Positions 55,501-64,000 of a stretch of DNA of 64,000 nucleotides are shown here, piece by piece. Each line of letters begins with the position of its first letter. Position 1 is the stretch's first letter. The notes under the pieces were generated by a model. The model worked only from the letters and a program-made list of their open reading frames with translations, had not been told where the DNA came from and did not search any database. Origin of the DNA: Ischnura elegans (taxonomy: Eukaryota; Arthropoda; Insecta; Odonata; Coenagrionidae); NCBI RefSeq assembly GCF_921293095.1, contig NC_060252.1, positions 76,900,866-76,964,865 on the forward strand, in the 5' to 3' direction. A program made the position numbers and the translations under genes.

Positions 55501-56336
55501 AAGGTGTTATAAATGTTTTTCTTCTTCTGCTCTTTAGGGCATTGTACCCAGAGCCAATAAATAATATTATTGTTATAATCTTCAACCATATTATCCTCAC
55601 CTAACATGCCCAGCGTTTCATCAATCCTCTATCTCTCCGCCCCCATTGATTAGAATGAATAACGTTAGGAAACAACATAGAATCAAATACATTTTACCAT
55701 AGAGTAAGATATACTTACTCTATGATTTTACTTAAACTCTGACTCTTGACCTCATTGGTGTGTCGACTCAATGGATATGCAATTTCTAATTGACCAGAGA
55801 CCGTGAAAACAAACACTCTCTTTGCAGCCAGCCAATATGATAATTATCATTAAAATCCAGGGTGCAAGTGCGGAAGGGAATTATCCCTTTTGTTAAGTTT
55901 TACTGTAACGTAGTCACCAACTCATCCGCCATTATTTCCAACGGAAATATGTATAAATGCTGTTTCATTATACTGCAGTCTCACTTAATGCTATCAGCTT
56001 CTTTTTCTTTCTCAATTTGCGTGAAGAAATGGAGGCTTTGATTGATAGAACAACAAAAACGCAGCGTGCACATACATCTTCAATATTTTTCAGTATTTTA
56101 TTTACATCCACAATGAGTACCACCGATAAGCCATAATATCCGACAATAATATCATCGAGAACATTGATTTTGTTTTACAAACTTTTTTTATAGCATATTT
56201 TCCCGTGAATTTCGGATACCTCTGTGGTCAGCGACGCGAGTGGTGACTTTTGAAAACCCATTGGCATTGGTGCTGGATGACAGCACATATAGTGGCCGAC
56301 TGAAGAGTCCTGTATAGTAGTAGTCATGATCTACAT
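55501..56336. other. Unannotated DNA
   Basis: Nothing supportable. A short inverted repeat (ACCATAGAGTAAGATATAC / TTACTCTATGATTTT) lies at 55696-55730. Confidence 0.35.
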
Positions 56337-56876
56337 CAGGGGTCAGCAAACGTTTCAATGTAAGGGCCACATTTTATATTTCCCACATCTATGCGGTTCG
56401 ATGGAATAAAAAAAACAAATAAGTACCAGTGTTTTAATTTCCCAAAAACTTAGAGCATGAAAATGAAATACATAAAAAATATCTCATTGAAAATTATCAG
56501 AGCAAACTAAACAGATGGCTGCCTTAATTTTGTGCGACAAAGTTAGTGTCACGAATGATACTGTCGTTCTGATTTTAAAAAATCATTAAAATCAGGTTCC
56601 AGGGTAGACTAGCCAATGGTAAGAACTGTGAGTAAACACGCAGGGATTTGGTTAAAATCTTCTTGCGATCCCCACAAGGTTAAACTATCCATATTAGCGA
56701 ACGTTTCGAGCCCAGACTCGGGACTTATTCTGAATGGGAATCCCGAGAAGAGTGTCCCCACATTATTCGCCGGGAAAGCATCATATCATATTTTACGTAG
56801 AGATTTGTTTGGCGGGCCGGATGAAATTATGCGTCGGGCCTGATGTTGCTCGTGAGCCATAGTTTATAGACCCATG
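56337..56876. mobile_element. hAT-like non-autonomous element
   Basis: It starts CAGGGGTCAGCAAACGTTTC with GGGCCAC soon after, and ends in the inverted form GTTTATAGACCCATG, with CGGGCC-type subterminal repeats (GGCGGGCCGG, CGTCGGGCC). CAGGGGTC-GCAAAC ends with GGCC-rich subterminal motifs are typical of a widespread hAT group. The 8-bp flanks (ATCTACAT and ATACGCAC) match poorly, so the target duplication has decayed or the right border is slightly off. Confidence 0.6.
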
Positions 56877-57135
56877 ATACGCACACGAGTTGAAAAAAAA
56901 GTTGCACTCTGGGAGTGCCGACAGAAATGAAAACTTGAAACAGCGTGAGTATTTTTGAATGTATGGAATGTCTAATGTATATATTTCCGCAATATATAAT
57001 TGTAAACCCTTCACATTGATAAATTAATTTTATGGCACAACATTCAAATAAGCTACTCAAATTGAACGCATTAAAAGAAATTGAGTTATATTGTACTAAC
57101 ATTCACTATCATTGTATCGAGTACACTCTCCTGCA
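56877..57135. other. Unannotated DNA
   Basis: No supportable feature. Confidence 0.35.
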
Positions 57136-57425
57136 TGAGTATGAACTGGTGATGGTGACGGTGATGCAAGTATAATGGTTTGTACCCCTCCACAAGTGTG
57201 TGTATATAGCGAATATACTGTGTATATGCAGAAGATACACAATTACACATATATGTAGTAGCGGTGACGGCGACGGTGACGCGAGTCTAATGGTTTGTAC
57301 CCCTCCACAAGTACTGTGTATATAGCGAGTATACTGCGTACCTACAGAATGTGCACAATTATACGTATATGTTGTAGCGATGACGGTGACGCGATTCCAA
57401 TGTCTTTTACCCCTCTACAAAAGTG
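57136..57425 (+). repeat. Three-copy ~113-bp tandem repeat
   Basis: The landmarks GGTGACGGTGAnGCnAGTnTAATGG, TTTGTACCCCTCCACAAGT, TGTATATAGCGAnTATACTGnGTA and CACAATTAnACnTATATGT recur. The anchor TAATGGTTTGTACC (or its variant) lies at about 57173, 57288 and 57398 (spacings of 115 and 110 bp). The third copy is partial. Confidence 0.85.
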
Positions 57426-58015
57426 CTCATCGCGACGTAAGAAGTTTTCACTTAAAAAATGGGATACTAAAATTTTCAATTCGGTCATATTCACTCCCAC
57501 GCTATTCTTATTCTCCCATGACCCCATTGCATCCTCTTCGCTAGGGCCTGCATCTCAAAAAATCCGTCGGCCTCTTCCCCTGTCCCTTCTCTCATGCCCT
57601 GATTAAACCCTCTGCCTTTCTTCTCCTCCTGGCGTCGGAGTAATGTCCCCCTCATGTCCAAGCACCTCCGCTCGCAGAGGTTGAATTACTGGCCCCTTCA
57701 ACTCCCTCCGTCCCGTCTCAGAGCGGCTCCAAATGATTTCCTCGAGGAGGTCCCATTGTTAGCGCATTATAATCTCATTTGGAGGATTTAGTCCTCAAAA
57801 TAGGTCAGAGGAAATAGGAAAAATGCTGAAAAAAATGTCAAGGATTTCGTTTCCTTGGTTAGAAAGAATTGGCAATGACTTGCGAGGTAAATGATTTAAG
57901 GCTTTCCCGGTGAGTAATTTGGATGAAACCCTCTCAGATTTCCTAACGGGTTACAGTTTGCTCTGCGCCAACTTTTCGACAGCCAACTCACAGCATGCAA
58001 ATTATTATTTAAGTA
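57426..58015. other. Unannotated DNA
   Basis: Moderately GC-rich, with no recognisable frame or repeat. Confidence 0.35.
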
Positions 58016-58400
58016 TTCTACCGATGAAGGTAGGTTTTTATGGAGTACTTAAGAAGCATTCTGGGAACCTCCCCTTTCTTCAAACACTCCCCTCTTCAAT
58101 AACACAATAACGCCTACTCCCTTACATTCTATCTAAAAATCCTATTCTCTTCCTCCCTCACCCTCGTTCACCCAATACTTCTAACCTCTGTCATTTTTTA
58201 TAATATCCCCGCCCTGCTAATTATTCCTTCCATCCATGCATTCTGTCTCCTCGTATCTCACCTAAAAGCTGCCTCTCCTAACCCGCCCTGCCCAGCACTT
58301 CGTCGTTCATCCTCCTCTTCGTCCACTTCACCTTCTCCATTCTTCGCCACACCCTCACCTGGAATGCCTCCTATTTTCATTTGTACTCCTTCCGAAGTGT
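58016..58400 (-). mobile_element. RTE-like LINE 3' relic with degenerate tail coding
   Basis: The 3' signature TTCTACCGATGAAGGTAGG lies at 58018. The minus strand encodes RRMEKVKWTKRRMNDEVLGR, then a stop and ERQLLGEIR, then GRKRIGFLDRM. These resemble the RTE tail at 9411-9602 (RMEKVRWTESKRNNEVLDM), with several stops and frameshifts. Confidence 0.65.
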
Positions 58401-58724
58401 CCACATTTCCGCACCTTAAAGAACAGCACTCTAGATCATACTCTTCACCAGCCTTTTGACATGCAAATGCAAACCTAACACTCAAATAATATGCGGTATT
58501 TGATCGTCTGCTCGGTCGAATTTCTTTTATTTTGAGCAACTCTAAAGCTGGATGAAACTTTTTCGGGTTTCCAAACAGGTAATAGTTTGCTTCGCGCCAA
58601 CTTTTCGACATTTAACACTGCTAGTGATCGCCTTTGTAAAATTTGGTTGGACTTAAATTGATCAGATTAGAGGTTTCCCCCACCTGACTGCTGACATAAC
58701 ACAATCGTCACAACGTGACGTCAT
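58401..58724. other. Unannotated DNA
   Basis: TTTCCAAACAGGTAATAGTTTGCTTCGCGCCAACTTTTCGAC (about 58567-58608) repeats TTTCCTAACGGGTTACAGTTTGCTCTGCGCCAACTTTTCGAC from 57938-57979. The RTE relic therefore seems to sit inside a duplicated host segment (or a target duplication of about 45 bp). Confidence 0.5.
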
Positions 58725-58800
58725 AACACAACCGCCGGACGGGAATAGAACCCATGACTTTTAGTCCAGCCCTAGGTGGGTTAACAATTGTTCTACTCCC
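58725..58800 (-). repeat. tRNA-like SINE head (minus strand)
   Basis: The minus strand reads TTGTTAACCCACCTAGGG (A-box region), GACTAAAAGTCATGGGTTCTATTCCCGTCC (anticodon-like stem and B box). A real tRNA is unlikely because no acceptor stem closes. Confidence 0.5.
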
Positions 58801-59305
58801 CGGCAATGATTGCCGAAGGCAACCGAAAAACAGCTTTTTTATTTTTCCTGCCAATTATAGTGGCAATATGGGGTTCCTGAATTATTTTACAATTTCGCGG
58901 TCAATTAACTGGGCGAAGTTCTCTCGGGTTTACAACTATGTGTAAAAATTCCATTATTTTTAACCAAGCGAGAGAGTTCAGTGTGTTTCGAATTTCGAGA
59001 AGGAAAACCAAGACAATTTACTCTATTCCGAGTTCCTCTCTTCCAAATTATTCGATTTAACTAGAAAGTAGTTCATCTTAATCATTCCGAGTTGCTACTT
59101 GATTTGGTAATTTATCCTTTAGTTGTTGCAATTGTAGTATGATTGGTTCCCACGTAATGTTTTTACTGTAGGTACGTAAAGCTGTACGTAAACACAGTTC
59201 ATGTAATATATGGAAGGGACTGGGGAAAATCAGCGAATTAGGTGGCACCCCCTTCTCCAACCTGAGCTCTCTCAGTCTGACCAAAATATATATCAAGGCA
59301 TTCAT
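58801..59305. other. Unannotated DNA
   Basis: No supportable feature. Confidence 0.35.
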
Positions 59306-59410
59306 TACGTCTACATCTACATATTACCCTGTGAGGCCACTTACGTAGGTATTTGTCAGGTACCTAGTGAATCAACACCAATATGCAGCACAGGACTAAA
59401 ATTTACTTCC
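59306..59410 (-). mobile_element. CR1-group LINE 3' end fragment
   Basis: GTCTACATCTACATATTACCCTGTGAGGCCAC at 59310 corresponds in reverse to the GTGGCTCGCAGGGTATTGTGTAGATGTAGATG end of the LINE at 15890-15921. The next bases (GGTATTTGTCAGG, TGAATCAACACCAATATGCA) follow its GTGTTTGGCAGGGGGTGATCAATCACCAGCATGCA. 3' UTR only. Confidence 0.7.
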
Positions 59411-60265
59411 ACCAACGCGCATTAGCATATGACATAGCAGCTTTGGGATTAATATACATCCTACTCATGAAGGCAATCTGCCTATGAATTTAAGCCATGC
59501 AAAAAATGCTGTTAGATATGAATTACATGAATATGATAGCAAACTCAGCTGTCGGAACGGCGCGGCGTCATGAAGGAAACTAACCCGTTCGGACACCCGA
59601 GAGAGTTCAATTTAATTTCCGGGGTGCGCGAAATTAAAGAAAGTTGATCAAAAGGACGAACGGATACCGCATTTTGTGTGAATACGCTTTCGTGAAGTAC
59701 CTACGCAAGGCCCTCGCGAATTTGCAAAATGTCGCGATAATGGCGGAACAACTTCCGCATCAGAAACGGACCCGGAACGATCAATACCCACTCACCATAA
59801 ATTGGTCGTTAAGCTGAGCTTCGGAATTAGCTCATCTCGCACCGTTATTTGCATATTGCAGTTGCCATAGATAACTCATTAAGCATCTCCGTTCGTAATA
59901 CAAGCGTTGACCAGTCCGCGAATTCAAATTTGGAGGCGTATCATTCTATTATCATCAGGGTTAGATTGGTCTGCGGTCAGAATGCTTCCGAAGATGAATT
60001 TAATTAGGAAACGTTGGAATGGGGAATAACATTTTGATGATTTTCTTTCCTGTAGAACTGGTTGCCTTCATCCACTCATTCTCTTATTTCTAGTGCTACT
60101 TAGGATATGGTAAGGGAGCTGTATTTACACCCTGATTAGCCATGTATGTGTAAATTTCATTAATATGAGAATGAAGAATGTTTATAGAGTTCTTAATTTA
60201 GAAAAAATAGTAGTGAAGTCTTAAAAAAAGGATTGTCATAAAAAATAATATACGCGGGAATTGGT
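59411..60265. other. Unannotated DNA
   Basis: No gene. 59560-59830 is GC-richer with complex sequence, but no frame is supportable. Confidence 0.35.
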
Positions 60266-60267
60266 GA

Positions 60268-60340
60268 ACGACGATAGCTTAGTTTTTGGCGCATTAACCC
60301 GCTACTGTAAAGGCCTATGGCTGAAACCCCGAGCGAAGAG
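60268..60340 (+). repeat. tRNA-like module
   Basis: GATAGCTTAGTTTTTGGCGCATTAACCCGC followed by CCTATGGCTGAAACCCCGAGC has A- and B-box-like elements at tRNA spacing. It is probably a decayed SINE head. Confidence 0.45.
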
Positions 60341-62782
60341 GTATTTTTTCCCTTGAATGAATGTGAATCATATCGATAAATTGTTTTATTTCAATTTATG
60401 TATGTTATGCAAGAATACCATTTTATTATCGAATTTACATATAATTATTGAGTACGCTGCACACATATGATTACATCCAGCTATTCCGCACTCTTACTAC
60501 ATCGAACTTAAGGATTCGGGTTATTTTTTTCGTTTAAGAACTCCTAGCTTCTATTCTTCTATGATATCAATCCTGTATCCTCGTTGTAAAAGGAAATTTA
60601 AGGAAAAGAGTTTTATTTATTGACTCCATAGTTACTTAAATACTGCCTATTCCTCAGAGTAATAATAAAACTGCAGCCTATACTTCCAAAAATTTCATTA
60701 AGCAACATTGTCGTAATCGGGTCAAAAAATTATCTTTCTATGGCGTGATGGTTTAGTGTTACGGACAGATTTTGATAAAGTGACCAATATGCTTAAAAAA
60801 TACATGTTGAGGTAGATGAAATCTTTTGATCGTTGTTATTAAATATATGTCATTAACGCTGGCAGGCTAAAAGTATATCTATGTCAGGCAAAAACATGTA
60901 AGCAGATCATGATTATTGGCCGGCATGCGAAGAAAAATTTCAAAAGAATATAGAGATTTCTACATAAAGAGAATTCTCGATAACGTATATGTCCTTTATC
61001 TTGAGACATGTAAGCGCAATTGTACATTCTGAAATAGACATTGAAGATTAATCTCTGTATAATAAAGATACCCTTGCAGATTAGGAAAATTGAATAAGGG
61101 GATTTTCCTCTTATGCTACACATGCGATAAATTTGCCATTTCCGTTGATACACCCCCAAGAATCAAAAACTGGCGCATTCATATGAGTTTATGTTTAACA
61201 GGGTAAAGATATACTCCCAATATTTGACCATTATCATAGTTAATATTTTAGGGAATAAATCATCTTTTTGGCTGTTTTATTAAAAAGAGTTCAGTCAGGC
61301 TATAGTACCATTAAAATTTTAGAACAAATTAATTTTAAAGGTAGGAAAATTTCAAGATATTTTATATTATTGGAAATAAACATTAATGTGTTTAATAGCT
61401 TAGTATTTCCGCATTAATTCATAACTAAAAGTAGCTTGAAAATATGTGGGATTGTTTTTCAACTGAATACTTACTATTTTCATTGCAAATGCGGATGTTT
61501 TACCTATTCAAAATGTCAATGGTTTTTATCATCACGAAATTCAGTTCCCATTAGGTTTGAATACTCCTATTTGATATGCTAGTTTTCTGATGAACTTTTC
61601 AATAATACGTAGTGATAATACAGCTCAAACTATATATTGAAAAAGCTACACTAATCATGATAATGTAACGTCATTTTGAATTTCATGTTCCTTTCAAACT
61701 TTCGAATGAGAGCATGGACTCGAGGGAAATTAGTTGGGGAAGAAAGAATTCTCATCCGTATTCCCGTTAGGGTAGCTAAGGGGACATTTTCTTCGGGTTT
61801 CATGGAGAACCAATTGCGGATTCGACCGTAGCGGCGATATGTAAATGCTATCGCAGGGAATGAGGTAGAGAGCCTCTGCGAAATTCTTTGAATACTGCGT
61901 CGTTTATAACCCATCACGGTCGACCAGAAATGCGACGCTGCAGGTGGAGTAAGGGAAGGAAATGTGTCAGGGGCCCATTCCAAATCTATTCTCACACACT
62001 CCCTTCCCTTTCTTTTTCTCGCTAGAAGTGTCGGGGACCCGTCCGAGTGGGGGAAAGAGAACCCCTTTCGCATCCAGGCCACCCGCCCAAAATCCTTTTA
62101 CTGCGATATTCTCTCTTCCCTCCGCTTTACCGCCCTCTCGGATTTAAAATAATCTTCCCATGTCCCTCCTCAATCCTTTTTCTCCAACCTCCCCGCCTCC
62201 CAGAGTGAGCGAAATGGAAAGACGGGTAGGAGATTGCTCGCTAAATGTGGCTTAGGAATCGTTTTAGACTCGGCGCCGGTTTTGGGGGCCGCGTTATGTG
62301 AGCAGGTGGGAATAGCAGCAGCCACAGGCGATGGAGAAATCGAGATTGAAGAGGCGGCGAGTGACTATGGGTTCGCCATTTCTACCCACCCCCTCTCTTT
62401 CAGCCCATAAGCATTCCATCCCATAGTCTCCTTTCCATAACTCCGAGAGGAAGTCTTTCAACTGCCGTATCTCTTCCCATTCAGTTCCCCCGACGCCTTT
62501 ACTTCTCCTTCCTTCGATGACCCTTAAGGTGAGGTCGCTTGTCCCTCTATTGCTATCGCTTACTCGATAGTGACTTGCTCGATTGCCTTGTGTTCCCCAC
62601 TGATCTTGGCCACTCGTGAATCGCTTTCCGTACGTATGGTGTAGGATAATTTGAGTGGGCGATTTAAGAATGTGGGATATCGCTGCCTTTCCATATTAGG
62701 AGCTCATAGGCTCGCATAACTTGTGCGTAGGCTTTTTGATGTGAGGGAATTGTAAAAATTTACTTTGTTAAGTTCTTGAAGG
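60341..62782. other. Unannotated DNA, GC-richer at 61640-62640
   Basis: 60341-61640 is AT-rich without features. 61640-62640 is GC-richer, with a 143-codon minus-strand frame (61651-62082) and overlapping plus-strand frames, none recognised. I do not call a gene. Confidence 0.35.
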
Positions 62783-62993
62783 CAGTGGTGGATACATATG
62801 GGGGGCGCGCGCCTCCCCCTTTATATACCGTAAGGTAGTATTGTCTTGCATATGCGTATAATCAGAGTTTAAATAATAAATTTCTCAAACTTTGAATGTG
62901 ACTATATTATTTTTCGATAAAAGTGAAGGTAGATCAAGATATCTTTTGCACCTCCCTCCCCCTTGAGTTTTTTTACCCGCTACTGCTTTAAGG
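62775..62993. mobile_element. 203-bp hAT MITE with 8-bp TSD
   Basis: The element spans 62783-62985. The termini are CAGTGGTGGATAC and the inverse TACCCGCTACTG. The flanking 8-bp repeats are CTTGAAGG (62775-62782) and CTTTAAGG (62986-62993), matching at 7 of 8 positions. Subterminal runs GGGGGGCGCGCG and CCTCCCTCCCCC are inverted in composition. It contains no coding. It is related to the terminus seen at 4220. Confidence 0.8.
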
Positions 62994-63785
62994 TGTGGAC
63001 GTTTTCGCTTTATTTACAGAGTATTCTCAGGGCTTATAATCCAAAACAAGATTAGAAGCACAACACCTGCATACTACCATGCAGCTATTTTTTAATACTA
63101 TTTGTTCTTCTGGATATTGAGGGAGATGTGGAAATAAAGGTCATTTTGCCATGCTTGTTAATAATTTCACCAAACTTTCGAAAATTTGAATAATAAATAA
63201 AAAAAGAATAAATCAGTCAATTGAAACATAAAATTATGGAAAATTACAAAACCAGACAGTAGTTAGGTGCCACGATAATATATATTGAAATAAATATTTT
63301 AAAGAGAAAATAAAGCTATTTTATAATTAGCGATTTGTTCGGGCACGATTCGCTGATGTAGCCTAATGCAAATTCAGCCACCAATTTCTATTTCATCGTA
63401 GCTACTCATTGTTTATTTTAAATCCATAGTGTAGGGCCGTTTCAGTGGAATTTATAAGCATGTGGGATATCACTGCCTTTTTAATTTTATTTTTGATTTG
63501 GGTTTACGAAGTTCGCGTTTACATTTTGCAAAATGGGGAAATAATAACTTCGGACTGGAAATGGGCTCTGCGATGATGAATGATAGATGAGATCTTGCAG
63601 AATCAGCGTGAGGCACTCTATTAATACATGCCGTTATTTCGGGCAAAATGTAGTGATATTGATAAAAACCATTTCGGCACTCAATTTTTTGCATTTCCAC
63701 ATGACCATGGGAACTATTCGGTTATTTTTTGTCTTTGAAGTCACTCTGCGCTTAAGATGTAGCATACACATTAGAAAATTGCTTT
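62994..63785. other. AT-rich DNA, no gene
   Basis: GCATGTGGGATATCACTGCCTTT (63459) repeats GAATGTGGGATATCGCTGCCTTT (62669), the two being about 790 bp apart. Nothing else is seen. Confidence 0.4.
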
Positions 63786-63787
63786 CT

Positions 63788-64000
63788 TAAGGCCGCTATA
63801 CACGGTGAATGATCGTGCGAATGATCATGCTGGACGATCACGTGATCATTCACAGGATCATGCGAGCAAAATAGTGCATGTCCTAGTTTTCACTGAATAA
63901 TCATGCGCATGACAGCTCATTCGCGAATTTTTCCGTTATACACGGCGAATGGTTTCATTCGCATGATCCTTCGTAGCGGTCTATACAGCAGAGGACCTCG
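63788..64000. mobile_element. MITE of the ATACACGGTGAATGATC family (runs off the end)
   Basis: GGCCGCTATACACGGTGAATGATC (63791) matches the right end of the 48957-49092 element in reverse. The interior is dense with GAATGATCATGC / GCATGATCATTC palindromes, and a further GTTATACACGGCGAATGG lies at 63932. The right boundary may lie beyond the window. Confidence 0.6.

Noticed and set aside
61651-62082. 143-codon minus-strand frame
   Set aside because: No motif recognised, overlapping frames on the other strand, no splice or promoter support.
1-64000. CRISPR arrays, operons, ribosome binding sites
   Set aside because: Spliced genes, SINEs and LINEs show that this is eukaryotic nuclear DNA; no regular short direct-repeat/spacer array was seen.

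Overview
This window is animal, almost certainly arthropod, nuclear DNA. It is AT-rich and gene-poor, has introns, and is crowded with decayed transposons: CR1/Jockey-group and RTE-like LINEs, a Penelope-like element, RAG1/Transib-like DNA transposons, hAT elements and tRNA-derived SINEs. The repeat mix and the LINE tails built from repeated ATGTAG hexamers suggest an insect or a related arthropod. I cannot name the species.

Layout. Positions 1-4560 hold a tRNA-like repeat family (three copies), a complete 872-bp hAT-type element with an 8-bp target duplication, and relics. Positions 4792-17206 form a deeply nested transposon stack. An old RAG1/Transib-like element (level 1) was hit by a 9.8-kb element with 623-bp inverted arms and an 8-bp duplication (level 2). 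Inside that lies a CR1-group LINE (level 3). The LINE reverse transcriptase gene is split at its catalytic FADD box by a second Transib-like element (level 4), which has 720-bp inverted repeats and a 5-bp duplication. Positions 17212-30600 are AT-rich with no supportable gene, but they contain diverged tandem duplications. Positions 30600-33563 are a CpG- and GC-rich stretch leading into the only recognisable host coding exon: exon 1 of a TMTC-family gene (transmembrane and TPR protein, ER O-mannosyltransferase family), + strand, ending at a canonical GTAAGT donor at 33564.

From 33564 to the end no further TMTC exon was recognised. This is probably a very large first intron, or an intron followed by intergenic DNA. 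It contains a four-copy ~267-bp satellite-like array, a 5'-truncated Penelope-like element with GIY-YIG endonuclease and a 15-bp target duplication, RTE and CR1 LINE relics, a long imperfect palindrome at 54584-54748, diverged tandem blocks, hAT MITEs and tRNA-like SINE heads.

Only the TMTC exon looks like a functioning host gene. All other coding similarity is mobile-element reverse transcriptase, endonuclease or transposase, mostly broken by stops, frameshifts or deletions. The main result is the four-level nest at 4.8-17.2 kb. Its innermost element keeps nearly identical RSS-like ends (heptamer CACAGTG, 12-bp spacer, A-rich block) although its transposase gene is broken, which implies recent mobilisation in trans.
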